A stretch of 64,000 bases of DNA from the NCBI RefSeq assembly GCF_030815415.1, contig NZ_JAUSWW010000001.1, positions 10,292,001-10,356,000 of the forward strand, read 5' to 3'. Position 1 is the first letter of the stretch. Every line of letters starts with the position of its first letter. The stretch comes from Streptomyces canus (lineage in GTDB: Bacteria; Actinomycetota; Actinomycetes; Streptomycetales; Streptomycetaceae). A program made the position numbers and the translations under genes. The notes under the pieces were generated by a model, which was given only the letters and a program-made list of their open reading frames with translations, was not told where the DNA came from and made no database searches. Positions 1-7,865 of this stretch are shown here, one piece after another.

Positions 1-809
1 TTGACGTTCAGCGTGGCTTCCGCTTCGTTCCAGTTGTTGAGGAAACGCCGCATCGACGCATCATCAAATTCTGCCAGGCGCACAACATGGGCGAACTCCG
101 GACTGAGCTGACCGTCATACACAGCAGTCCGGCAGGTGACGATCATCGGACAGTCCGCATGTGTCCGGGCGAACTCGCGGAGCTCTCCCTCCACGCGCTC
201 GCGGTCTTCGCGACCGACCTCGTCGAGGCCGTCAAAGAAGATGCGCAGACGCCCAGTGTCCAGCATCTTGTCCACGAGTGACGCAGCGCCGAGGACTTTC
301 GCCTGACTGAATTCGGCGACAATGAAATCCCGGAGACTCTTCGGGGAAGCATTGCAATTGTGCAGGTTGATGATGACGGGAACCTGAGCGTCATCCTCTT
401 TTCCTGCCCAGCGAAGAATCTCAGTCTTCGCAAGCAGCGACTTCCCGGCGCCAGGTTCCCCCAGCACCACGATCCGCGAACTGCTGCTAAGCGTCTCACT
501 CACGTCGGCCCGCTCTGTGCCGACAGCAGACTGAAGGGGAACGTAGATGCGCCGGATGTCTATGTTGACTGTGTCGAATCCCAACGGGTGCCGACCATGC
601 CACTCCTCGGCACGCTGTCGGTAGCGCCGGAGTTGTCTGCCGCCGACCCGCCGCATGGAGTTTCTCTTGCGGAAAACTAAGTCGACGGTGCGAGAGGCAA
701 ACCCCTTCATTAACTCGCCGAAGTACGAGGCGAGAAGAAAGAACGCGACAAAAACGACTGCCGCAACACCCGCCCCGTAGGGCAAGACCTGGTTTAACTG
801 ATCACCCAC
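1..809 (-). CDS. Membrane-anchored NACHT-domain NTPase, 3' part outside the window
   Basis: The reading frame is open from about position 809 to the left edge, so the C-terminus is missing. GTG at 809 is a guess at the start; the frame is open further upstream. Near the N-terminus a hydrophobic stretch (AAVVFVAFFLLASYF) should anchor the protein in the membrane. It is followed by a basic linker and then a classical STAND/NACHT nucleotide-binding domain: Walker A GEPGAGKS, Walker B LRIFFDGLDEVGRE with the acidic DGLDE signature, and a CRT sensor-like motif (CRTAVYDGQ). NACHT NTPases act as signal-sensing switches, and many bacterial ones defend against phage. The effector or sensor domain that would settle the role lies outside the window. 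No neighbour suggests an operon. Confidence 0.75.
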   Translation of the reverse strand, partial: MGDQLNQVLPYGAGVAAVVFVAFFLLASYFGELMKGFASRTVDLVFRKRNSMRRVGGRQLRRYRQRAEEWHGRHPLGFDTVNIDIRRIYVPLQSAVGTERADVSETLSSSSRIVVLGEPGAGKSLLAKTEILRWAGKEDDAQVPVIINLHNCNASPKSLRDFIVAEFSQAKVLGAASLVDKMLDTGRLRIFFDGLDEVGREDRERVEGELREFARTHADCPMIVTCRTAVYDGQLSPEFAHVVRLAEFDDASMRRFLNNWNEAEATLNV

Positions 810-1141
810 GAGGTCATCGTAGAGAAGGCACAAGCACGCCGGAGCCTCTTTCCGAAGATTCGCCTCTCCCGGACAGGTTCTGTGATGTAGCTGCTGCCTG
901 ATCTTGGCTGTGGCCTGCTGTTGCTCAGCTGGACTGGGCGGTGCGTTGGTCGGTGGAGGCAGGCTGAGGAATTGCCGGCCAGTGGGGTGTGGATTGAGCT
1001 GGCTGTTTGTGCTGCGCAGTGAGCCGCCGCGGTCCTGGGGTCGTCGCCTCCAGCCTGTGAGCAGCGCGAGGGTGAGGTTCCCCCGAGATGCGGAGGAAGT
1101 TGACAGCGGGTCAGATGGGACTCATGAGAGGACCTGTGACC

Positions 1142-1450
1142 ATGGCTGCACCCCGGAAATACTCGCTCGAGTTGCGTGAGCGTGCGGTACGGATGTACCG
1201 CACCACCGAGCCGAAGCCGCAGATCAAGAAGCTGGCCGTCGACCTCGGCGTGCACCCCGAGGCCCTGCGCGGCTGGATCCGCCAGGCCGAGGCGGACGCC
1301 GGCGAACGCGACGACCGTCTCACCGCCGACGAACGCGCCGAGCTCGCGGCCCTGCGCAAGGAGAACGTCCAGCTCAAGCGGGCAAGCGACGTCCTGCGGA
1401 CGGCCTCGGCTTTTTTCGCGGCGCAACTCGACCCGACCCGGCCCAGGTGA
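1142..1450 (+). CDS. IS3-family transposase OrfA (helix-turn-helix subunit)
   Basis: A 102-residue protein that begins MAAPRKYSLELRERAVRMY, the usual start of IS3 OrfA. It has an N-terminal helix-turn-helix and a C-terminal leucine-zipper-like segment (AALRKENVQLKRASDVL). GAGAGGA lies in front of the ATG; an earlier in-frame ATG at 1088 is less likely. OrfA normally joins OrfB by programmed -1 frameshifting, and the stop codon here overlaps the OrfB start (GTGA, 1447-1450). OrfB is broken, so no complete transposase can be made. Confidence 0.85.
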   Translation: MAAPRKYSLELRERAVRMYRTTEPKPQIKKLAVDLGVHPEALRGWIRQAEADAGERDDRLTADERAELAALRKENVQLKRASDVLRTASAFFAAQLDPTRPR

Positions 1451-1719
1451 CGGCGCTCGTTGACGAGCATCCCCGCCTGGGAGTCGAGTGCGTCCTGCGG
1501 GAACTGCACATCGCCTCCTCCACCTACTACCGCTGGCGCCGCGCGGAGAAGGAGCCGTGCGAACGGCGGCGCCGCGACGTCGAACTGACCGAGCGGATCA
1601 AGGAGATCCACGCGGAGTACGGCGGCAATTACGGCTCGCCGCGCGTGCACGCCGTCCTCGCACGACGGGGGAACCTCACACGGGATCGATTCGTGGATGT
1701 ACGTGGGCGTTTTTCATGA
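1447..1719 (+). pseudogene. IS3-family transposase OrfB, 5' fragment only
   Basis: The GTG start overlaps the OrfA stop. The first 75 or so residues (ASSTYYRWRRAEKEP..., YGSPRVHAVLARRG) match the N-terminal HTH_21 region of IS3 OrfB. After about position 1675 the sequence loses all resemblance to the family, and the frame closes at 1719. The whole DDE catalytic core is missing, so the element was cut by a deletion or a later insertion. The remaining 75 bases up to the next gene hold nothing I recognise. The OrfB C-terminal piece at 16.5 kb appears to belong to a different IS3 subgroup. Confidence 0.8.
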
Positions 1720-1792
1720 CCCGCCCAAGGTCCTGACGAGCAGCGAAAACGGACCGATCATCAGGGTTCTCCGGATGCCCGGGCTGTGGGTT

Positions 1793-2482
1793 TCAGCCGC
1801 GCTTCCTGAGGCTGTGCATGAGGTCTTTCATGTCCTTGATCAGGAGTGGTTCGAGTTCCGTGGGAGTGGGGGCCGGGGGCAGGTCTCCGAAACTCCGGGT
1901 GGATATCCCCAGCGTGAACTCGGCTTGGCCGTCGGGCACGTTCAGCTGCATCCAGTGTGAGCCGCCACCGAAGTCATTCGTCACCAGATAGGCGTGGTCC
2001 GCGAGGCCGGGAACACGGTGCACCTCGGTCGCTCCGCCACCGCCGCCTGCCGCGAACCGCTTGGTGGTGCCTGCCCGCCGGGCCTCGAACTCGGCCGTCA
2101 GGTCGGTCTCCTTGTGCAGGACGACCGAGAGCTCGAGCTGAGCGCTGTGGGCGCCCTTCCCGAAAGCCCGCAGCTCGCCGAAGCAGTCCGCCGTGTCCAT
2201 GTCGGGGTGCCTCGTCACCGACGACAGTCAGTCCGGGGACGCGACGAACCGGCTGCTCAGCCCCGGCCAGTGGGTCTTGTCGCACAGCTTGTCGGTAACG
2301 CGATATCCGACCACCGTGTCCGGTGTGCCGGCGGCGCCGACCGCATAGAGCCCTGAGCCCCACACGACCGACGCTGCCACGGCGCCCGCCAGCCCGCCCC
2401 GGGGTGAAGACCGTGGTGAGCGGCAGGGCGACCCCAGCTGCTCCACGACCCGAGGCATGACGGGAGGGCCAGCCGGCATCAC
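1793..2482 (-). pseudogene. Single-pass membrane protein gene interrupted by an in-frame TGA
   Basis: Two pieces lie in one reading frame, separated only by a TGA at 2228-2230. The first piece (2228-2482, 84 aa) has a hydrophobic segment, LAGAVAASVVWGSGLYAVG, then a region ending WPGLSSRFVASPD. The second (1793-2218, 141 aa from a possible GTG) continues RHPDMDTADCFGELRAFG and on to a polar C-terminus. Together they would give about 229 residues: a short cytoplasmic N-terminus, one membrane helix and an external domain with two Cys, a layout common for DUF3558-like surface proteins, though I cannot assign the family. Its start overlaps the end of the Fic-like toxin gene by 4 bases, so it was probably cotranscribed with the toxin-antitoxin pair. 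Confidence 0.55.
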
Positions 2483-2862
2483 TCGCTACGCCAGGACTCC
2501 AGCCGCTGCGCGATCATGCGCAGGTCGGCTTCCTGAGCGCGGACCGCCTGGGCGAGCTCGTACAGCTCGTCGTCCTTGGCCTGCAGCGGCTGGCCGGAGA
2601 CGTGCATGTACTGGCTGGCGCAGGCCCAGCCGATGACCAGGTTGTAGTCGGCGAAGGGCCGTAGCAGCAGTGCGGTGTGCAGAAACGTCGCGGCCCGGGA
2701 GGCAGCCTCTTCGTAGTACAGGACACCTCGCTCCCGTTCGAACGTGTGCCGGTCGGCCATGAACCCCAGAGCGCCCCAGTCCGCGATGGGCACGTTCAGC
2801 GGGGAGATCGCCGACTGGATCTGCAGCACCCAGCCGACATCGACACGGATGATCGGGCTCAC
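2479..2862 (-). CDS. Fic/Doc-like toxin component of a toxin-antitoxin pair
   Basis: A 127-residue protein containing LLLRPFADYNLVIGWACASQYM, which lines up with the Fic/Doc region HPFxxGNKR but lacks the catalytic His and the GNKR residues. Actinobacterial proteins annotated as fic family toxin-antitoxin system, toxin component, share this degenerate motif and length. The gene overlaps the upstream ribbon-helix-helix gene by ATGA (2859-2862), the normal coupling of antitoxin first and toxin second. Whether it AMPylates or phosphorylates a target is doubtful without the canonical residues. Confidence in the family rests on motif position, size and partner rather than on an active site. Confidence 0.6.
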   Translation of the reverse strand: MSPIIRVDVGWVLQIQSAISPLNVPIADWGALGFMADRHTFERERGVLYYEEAASRAATFLHTALLLRPFADYNLVIGWACASQYMHVSGQPLQAKDDELYELAQAVRAQEADLRMIAQRLESWRSE

Positions 2863-3065
2863 CGCTGTCCTTCAGGGAAACGAGCCGCGACGCCGGGCAG
2901 GATCCGGGCGGCCTCGGCAACCGCCCCTTCGACGAAGGCGAGTCGGTCGGCCTCCTCCACCGTCACGTCGTGCACGTGCTGCTTCAGGCTCCGGCCCGTC
3001 AAAGCCGCCCGTGCGCGCAGCCGAGCCATCTCTTCGTCGCTGAATTCCACATTGAGTGCAGGCAT
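2859..3065 (-). CDS. Ribbon-helix-helix antitoxin
   Basis: A 68-residue protein, MPALNVEFSDEEMARLRARA..., with the short beta strand followed by two helices typical of CopG/Arc-type antitoxins, then a tail (residues 40-68) likely to bind the toxin. An ideal Shine-Dalgarno AAGGAGGT lies at 3077-3084 on the minus strand, 11 bases before the ATG. It should neutralise the downstream Fic-like protein and repress its own promoter through the GGTACC sites that surround the Shine-Dalgarno. Confidence 0.75.
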   Translation of the reverse strand: MPALNVEFSDEEMARLRARAALTGRSLKQHVHDVTVEEADRLAFVEGAVAEAARILPGVAARFPEGQR

Positions 3066-3073
3066 GCCCCCAA

Positions 3074-3103
3074 GGTACCTCCTTAGGTACCGCTAGAGGT
3101 ACC
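3074..3103. promoter_or_regulatory. Triple GGTACC operator of the toxin-antitoxin operon
   Basis: Three GGTACC palindromes start at 3074, 3086 and 3098, exactly 12 bases apart, just upstream of the antitoxin start. Short palindromes at near-helical spacing suit cooperative binding by ribbon-helix-helix dimers. The first two flank and partly overlap the Shine-Dalgarno AAGGAGGT (3077-3084), so binding to DNA, or translational control, would directly hide initiation signals. The role is inferred from position and symmetry. Confidence 0.6.
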
Positions 3104-3169
3104 CGATCGCCAGGATGGACCCGACGAACGGGGGAGACGCGAAACTCGAATCATCCAAACTCTTTCGTA

Positions 3170-3405
3170 AGGGAACTTCGACGGATCGGTCCGGCTCGCA
3201 TCCGGGTGCCTCGCACCGTGCACGTCGGGTCGGCGATGACCAGCATGCGCCGCAGTACGTTCGGGTCGCTCCCCAGGCTGGTGATGATGTCGTGGAGCCG
3301 CACGGCGTCGACGCTGGCGAAGGCCCGGTGCTCGGTGCCGAAGCGGACGCGTGTGGCCGGGCCGAGGCGCAGGAGGGCGGGGGAGTAAATCTTCCCTGTT
3401 CAGGA
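3170..3405 (-). pseudogene. Possible coding remnant without a start codon
   Basis: On the minus strand one frame reads KIYSPALLRLGPATRVRFGT, then a well-mixed protein-like sequence (SVDAVRLHDIITSLGSDPNV, LVIADPTC) down to about 3170, with GC-rich third positions as in real genes here. It is preceded by an in-frame TGA and has no plausible start, so it looks like the C-terminal remnant of a deleted gene. I do not recognise the family. Confidence 0.3.
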
Positions 3406-3455
3406 TGCGACGGGGGAAAAAGAGCCTTGACTGAGGTGAACTTGTTCCCCTTGGC

Positions 3456-4688
3456 TCACTGGCGCTGCTGCCAGACCACGGTGAGCGCGGCAACGGGGTC
3501 GGCGTCGGCCAGTGCCGCGGGCCACCATTCGCCGTCGCCGTCCTGGAGGTAGGGGTACCAGCTGGCGTCGGGGCCCAGACGCAATTGGATGCCGTGGTCG
3601 GTGAGGGTGAGGCGGTTGCGCCAGGCTCTGAGGGGGACGGGGACGGTGGCCATTTCGGCGAGGGCCGCGGTCAGCGCGGTGCGGGCGGCGGTCATCGCTG
3701 TCGGGTCGGGGGTGTGGGGCTGTTCGGCGATGGTGACGCCGGTGGGGCCGCCGTGGCGCCAGGCGCGGGTGAGGCGTGCGAAGGCGGTGGGTTTGGCGCC
3801 GGTGTTCTGGATCAGGCGGTGGAACCACTCGGGTCCGGGGGCGCTCGCGGCAATGCGAACCGCGTCCTGGTGCTGGGTCAGGTGCAGGCCGGTGGTGTCG
3901 CCTGCGAGGAGCCGCGCGGCGCGTGCGGCGGCGTCGGTCATGAGGCGCTCCAGGTCCGAGGTGGCCAGGCTGCTGCCGGGCGGCGGGGTGACGGGGAGCG
4001 CGGCGGTGTGCGCGGCTGGTCCAGGGGGTTCGGGCAGCTCATGCATGTGCTCCGCCCAGCGGGCGTATGCCGCGGCGGCAGGGACGCCGGTCGGTGCTGG
4101 CGGGGTGACAGTCTCCTGGCTCGCCGTACGGCGAGCGCGCAGCTGGGCGAGGACCTCCTCGCGGCTGCGACCGCGCAGCGCGAAGAGGACGAACGGGTCG
4201 GCGTCGATGGTGGCGGCGATGGCGTAGCAGAGCGCGGCCGCGTGCTTGCAGGGGTACCCCCAGTCGGGGCAGGAGCAGTCCGGGTCGAGTTCGGTGGGCT
4301 GCGGCAGCAGGGGGACGCCTGCGTGGCAGGCGTCGTCGACGAGTTCGGCGGGCATCTCGCCGTCGAGGAGCGCGGCGAGGTGCCCGGCTCGGGCCGCGAC
4401 GGTGTCGAGCAGGGTGTCCCATTGGGCGTCGGTGAGGACGGGCAGGTGGACCGAGGAACGGTACGGGCGCGGTTGGCTGCCCTGGACGGCGGCTCTGACC
4501 TGGCCGGGGGTCACGGTGGCCGGGCCGACCATGCCCTTGCGGGCGTAGGTGCGTCCGCGTGACAGACGCCCGGCGTCCAGGGTGGAGCCTTCCAGGGCCG
4601 TCACCCATGCCTGCCCCCACCAGGTCGCGGCGAAGGCGCGTCTGCCGGGGGCGGCCACGCGACGCGGGCCGGTGAGCGAGGGGGTCAT
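3456..4688 (-). CDS. SWIM zinc-finger protein
   Basis: A 410-residue protein. Its SWIM motif CxCxnCxH is visible around residues 140-155 (DCSCPDWGYPCKHAAALCYA). The N-terminal part (WWGQAWVTALEGSTLDAGRL, GRTYARKGMV) is the segment that normally precedes SWIM in actinobacterial proteins encoded beside SNF2-type helicases. SWIM domains bind zinc and are thought to mediate DNA or protein contacts. No helicase gene is present here, so the usual partner is missing or elsewhere. The C-terminal 200 residues are Ala/Arg-rich and of unknown fold. The start lies just 22 bases from the left-end hairpin of the tnpB element, which may have cut off its original promoter. Confidence 0.75.
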   Translation of the reverse strand: MTPSLTGPRRVAAPGRRAFAATWWGQAWVTALEGSTLDAGRLSRGRTYARKGMVGPATVTPGQVRAAVQGSQPRPYRSSVHLPVLTDAQWDTLLDTVAARAGHLAALLDGEMPAELVDDACHAGVPLLPQPTELDPDCSCPDWGYPCKHAAALCYAIAATIDADPFVLFALRGRSREEVLAQLRARRTASQETVTPPAPTGVPAAAAYARWAEHMHELPEPPGPAAHTAALPVTPPPGSSLATSDLERLMTDAAARAARLLAGDTTGLHLTQHQDAVRIAASAPGPEWFHRLIQNTGAKPTAFARLTRAWRHGGPTGVTIAEQPHTPDPTAMTAARTALTAALAEMATVPVPLRAWRNRLTLTDHGIQLRLGPDASWYPYLQDGDGEWWPAALADADPVAALTVVWQQRQ

Positions 4689-4849
4689 CGGGTCTGTCCT
4701 TCGTGGATACCCCGGCCTTCAGGCCGGGGAGGGAACGAAGCTCCTGCGGAGCAGGGCAGGGAAAGCTGGTTTGCCGCCAGGGCGGACCGGGGTCCGCCGC
4801 TCACCGGACGACACCCGCTGGCCAGACGGAAGTTGATAGCGTGTGAGGC

Positions 4850-6058
4850 GTGACGCGGCAGGTCAAGCGGGCGTTTAAGTACCGCTTTTACCCCACCGGC
4901 GTGCAGGCGGCTGAGCTGTCGCGCACGTTCGGCTGTGTCCGCCTCGTCTACAACAAGGCGCTGGAGGAACGCACCCGGGCCTGGTACGGCGAGCAGCGCC
5001 GGATCTCCTACGTGCAGTCGTCCGCCGCGCTCACGGCGTGGAAGAAGACCGGGGAACTGGCTTTCCTGGCCGAGGTGTCCTCGGTTCCGCTGCAGCAGGC
5101 GCTGCGCCATCTGCAGACGGCGTTCGGGAACTTCTTCGCCCAGCGTGCGAAGTACCCGCGCTACAAGTCCCGCAAGAAGTCCCGCGCGTCGGCTGAGTAC
5201 ACCCGCAGTGCCTTCACCTGGCGCGACGGGCAGCTGACTTCGGCGAAGATGGCCGATCCTCTGGACATCCGCTGGTCGCGTCCACTGCCCGAGGGGACGG
5301 AGCCGACTACGGTGACGGTGTCCCGTGACGCGGCGGGGCGCTGGTTCGTGTCCCTGCTGTGCGAGGACACCATCGCCCCGGCTCCCGCCACCACGAACGC
5401 GGTGGGCCTGGACGCTGGGATCACCTCCCTGGTGACCCTGTCCACCGGGGAGAAGATCGCCAATCCCCGGCACGAGCGCCGTGACCGGGCCCGCCTGGCG
5501 AAGGCGCAGCGTGAGCTGTCGCGGAAGGCGAAGGGTTCGGCGAACCGGGAGAAGGCCCGCCGCACGGTCGCCCGTGTGCATGCGCGGATCGCCGACCGGC
5601 GCCGCGATGTGCTGCACAAGCTGTCGACTCGACTCGTCCGTGAGAATCAAACGGTCGTGATCGAGGACCTGAGCGTCCGCAACCTGCTGAAGAACGGCGC
5701 GCTCGCACGCGCCATCAGTGATGCGGCCTGGACGGACCTGCGCTCCATGCTGGAGTACAAGTGTGCCTGGTACGGGCGTGAACTCGTGGTGATCGACCGC
5801 TTCTTCCCCAGCAGCAAGCTGTGCGGGAACTGCGGGACGGTCGCGGCGAAGCTGCCGCTGAACGTCCGCGAATGGACGTGCGTCTGCGGTGCGGTGCATG
5901 ACCGTGATGTGAACGCGGCGCGCAACATCCTGGCCGCCGGGCTGGCGGCGTCTGCCTGTGGAGATGGTGTAAGATCTCAACGGGAGTCCTCCCGGACGGG
6001 GCAGTCGTCGGTGAAGCAGGAACCCCAGCGGGCGACCGCTGGAATCCCCCGCCTTTAG
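4850..6058 (+). CDS. tnpB: TnpB, RNA-guided endonuclease of an IS605-type element
   Basis: A 402-residue protein with an N-terminal helix-turn-helix/REC-like region (KRAFKYRFYPTGVQAAELSR) and the split RuvC nuclease typical of TnpB: Asp188 in GLDAGI, Glu272 in VIEDLS, and Asp351/Asp353 in HDRDVNAARN. A zinc ribbon lies between the last two motifs (CGNCG at 325-329 and CVC at 344-346). Length and catalytic residues look intact, so it may be active. TnpB uses a right-end RNA to cut DNA beside a transposon-associated motif and promotes retention of the element. The GTG at 4850 gives the family N-terminus. The coding sequence runs into the right-end hairpin, as is usual when the guide RNA overlaps the 3' end of tnpB. 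Confidence 0.9.
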   Translation: MTRQVKRAFKYRFYPTGVQAAELSRTFGCVRLVYNKALEERTRAWYGEQRRISYVQSSAALTAWKKTGELAFLAEVSSVPLQQALRHLQTAFGNFFAQRAKYPRYKSRKKSRASAEYTRSAFTWRDGQLTSAKMADPLDIRWSRPLPEGTEPTTVTVSRDAAGRWFVSLLCEDTIAPAPATTNAVGLDAGITSLVTLSTGEKIANPRHERRDRARLAKAQRELSRKAKGSANREKARRTVARVHARIADRRRDVLHKLSTRLVRENQTVVIEDLSVRNLLKNGALARAISDAAWTDLRSMLEYKCAWYGRELVVIDRFFPSSKLCGNCGTVAAKLPLNVREWTCVCGAVHDRDVNAARNILAAGLAASACGDGVRSQRESSRTGQSSVKQEPQRATAGIPRL

Positions 6059-6079
6059 GCGGGGGAGGAAGTCAAGCGG
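5928..6079 (+). ncRNA. Putative right-end (omega/re) RNA of the tnpB element
   Basis: In IS605-type elements the guide RNA scaffold covers the 3' end of tnpB plus the right end, with the flanking DNA as guide. This interval is such a segment, and its sequence is almost fully kept in the solo copy at 57446-57596 although tnpB itself is absent there. The conserved part contains a CCAGCGGGCGACCGCTGG stem followed by the terminal GC hairpin. An RNA product is inferred, not shown. Confidence 0.45.
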
Positions 6080-7865
6080 GTGCGCCTTCCATGGGGGTCT
6101 TCACGTTCTGGGCTTCGACGAGGGCCGCGTAGGCCCCGGCGCGGGTGTCCAGCTCGCCCGCGGACCCCTGTTCGGTGATCCGGCCGACGTCCATGACCAC
6201 GACGCGGTCGGTGGGGTCCAGCCGGGGGATGCGATGGCAGATCACCACCAGCGTCCGGTCGTCCCCTACGGTGCGCAGCCTGTCCATGACGCGCTGGGCC
6301 GTGAGCCCGTCCAGGGCGCTGGTGGCCTCGTCGAGAATCAGAACGCGTCCCCCGCACAGCAGTGCCCGCGCGATGGACAGGCGCTGCCGTTCGCCGCCCG
6401 ATAGCCGGTACCCGCCCTGGCCGATCCGGGTGTCGAGTCCGAGCGGCAGCCTGTCGATCAGGTCTTCGAGGCACGCCGCACGGAGGGCCTCCGCCATCTC
6501 CGGCTCCGACACGGTCTCGCGGGCGAATGCGAGGTTCTCCCTGATCGAGCCGCTGAAGAAGGTGGTGTGCTGCGGGACGAGCGTGACATGTTCGGGAAGA
6601 GCCCGTGCTGGCACCGGGGTCCCGCCGAGCGAGACGGTTCCGGACCCGGCGTCGACGAGCCCGGCCAGCACCATGGCCAGGGTGCTCTTCCCCGACCCGG
6701 TCGCCCCCAGAATGATGTTCACCGTGCCCGGCTCGATGTCGAGGTTGACGGAGTCGAGGGCGGGGCGGTCGGCGCCGGGGTACCGGTGGTGCAGTTCGAG
6801 GGCTTCGAGTCCGACAGCCGGTGCGACCGTCTTCGTCGTGGAGACAGGCGTGGGGTAAGGCAGCCCGGTGTACTCCATGACCCGGTCGAACATGGCCATC
6901 GAGGACTGGATGCCGGCGCTCAGCGACAGCAGCGTCATCATCGGGTCCGCGAGCCGCATTTGCAGCAGGACGAGAGCCATCACCATGCCCACGGAGAGGT
7001 CCTGCAGCAGCGTTCCGCTCAACAGGTAGATGATCGGTGGGATGGCACTGAAGCAGAACCCGATGAACGTCTGCGTCCGTGCGCCTATGACACGTTGCCG
7101 CACGGTGACCTTGCGAATGTCCTCGCAGATCTCCAGGTACTGGCCGCGCTGACGCTCGGATCCGGCCAGCGTCCGCCCCAGGAGGACGCCATGAAGGGAC
7201 AGGGTGTCGGCCACCTTCCCCGTCAACTCGGTGAGCTTCTGCTGTCGTTCGCGGGCGAGACCCCTGCGCACTGCGGCGAACTGGTTGTTCAGCAGCGCCA
7301 GCAGGACGGTCAGGCTCAGGGAGATCAACGCCAGCGGCCACGACACGTACACCATCACGGCCGCAGCGGTGAGCCCGCTCGTGAACGCGGCGATCGCGGA
7401 TCGCAGGGTCTGGCTGATGAAACGGTCGACCCCGTTCAGGTCACTGACGAGCCGGGTCTGGAGTTCGCTCGGCGCATGGCCAGTGAAGAAGCCGAGCGGC
7501 CGGCCCTGGGTCTTGTCGAACACCTCCTTGCGCAGATCCGCCACCAGTCGCTGGCTCAGCCAGCTCGAGAGGGCCGCCTCGCCGACGCTGAGCGCACTGG
7601 TCAGGGCGGCGCTGACGAGCAGGACCGCACAGAGCACGAAGAGCAGACCGGTGTCCTGACGCGGTAGTGCGGTGTCCACGAGGATGATGACGCAGATCGG
7701 GCCGGCCGCGCCGAGCGTCACCCGGAGCACCACCATGAGCAGGATGGCGGCGGTCTGCCACCGCCAGGGGCGGAGTCGTGATCCGAGGAATCGCATGACC
7801 TCCGACGCGGTCGAGCACCGGTACACGTCCTGGTCGTCACCGAGCTCTGTTTCGCTCGCGCTCAT
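6072..7865 (-). CDS. ABC exporter (fused membrane and ATPase domains) of the azole-peptide operon
   Basis: About 597 residues from the ATG at 7865, which overlaps the upstream nitroreductase stop (ATGA). The first half has six hydrophobic segments typical of a type IV ABC exporter domain (for example AAILLMVVLRVTLGAAGPI). The second half is a complete ATPase: Walker A GATGSGKST, Q-loop VPQHTTFFSGSI, signature LSGGERQ, Walker B VLILDEATSALD and H-loop ICHR. No N-terminal C39 peptidase is present, so it does not cleave the leader itself. As the last gene of the operon it most likely exports, or gives immunity to, the modified peptide. The tnpB right end starts at its stop codon and has not removed any obvious C-terminal motif. 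Confidence 0.85.
   Translation of the reverse strand: MSASETELGDDQDVYRCSTASEVMRFLGSRLRPWRWQTAAILLMVVLRVTLGAAGPICVIILVDTALPRQDTGLLFVLCAVLLVSAALTSALSVGEAALSSWLSQRLVADLRKEVFDKTQGRPLGFFTGHAPSELQTRLVSDLNGVDRFISQTLRSAIAAFTSGLTAAAVMVYVSWPLALISLSLTVLLALLNNQFAAVRRGLARERQQKLTELTGKVADTLSLHGVLLGRTLAGSERQRGQYLEICEDIRKVTVRQRVIGARTQTFIGFCFSAIPPIIYLLSGTLLQDLSVGMVMALVLLQMRLADPMMTLLSLSAGIQSSMAMFDRVMEYTGLPYPTPVSTTKTVAPAVGLEALELHHRYPGADRPALDSVNLDIEPGTVNIILGATGSGKSTLAMVLAGLVDAGSGTVSLGGTPVPARALPEHVTLVPQHTTFFSGSIRENLAFARETVSEPEMAEALRAACLEDLIDRLPLGLDTRIGQGGYRLSGGERQRLSIARALLCGGRVLILDEATSALDGLTAQRVMDRLRTVGDDRTLVVICHRIPRLDPTDRVVVMDVGRITEQGSAGELDTRAGAYAALVEAQNVKTPMEGAPA

Larger units (their letters stand above)
4710..6079 (+). 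mobile_element. IS200/IS605-type element carrying only tnpB
   Basis: The left end has the hairpin CCCCGGCC-TTCA-GGCCGGGG (4710-4729) and the right end CCCCCGCC-TTTA-GGCGGGGG (6046-6065). Such subterminal hairpins are what TnpA recognises in this family. No tnpA is present between them, so the element would need a TnpA in trans. The right boundary is placed at about 6079 because the sequence shared with the solo copy at 57.4-57.6 kb stops there. That boundary overlaps the last codons of the downstream ABC transporter gene. Confidence 0.75.

Noticed and set aside
3585..4562. Long plus-strand ORF of 325 codons opposite the SWIM gene
   Set aside because: It is the antisense shadow of a well-supported gene; Gly/Val/Ala-rich composition is typical of such artefacts in high-GC DNA.
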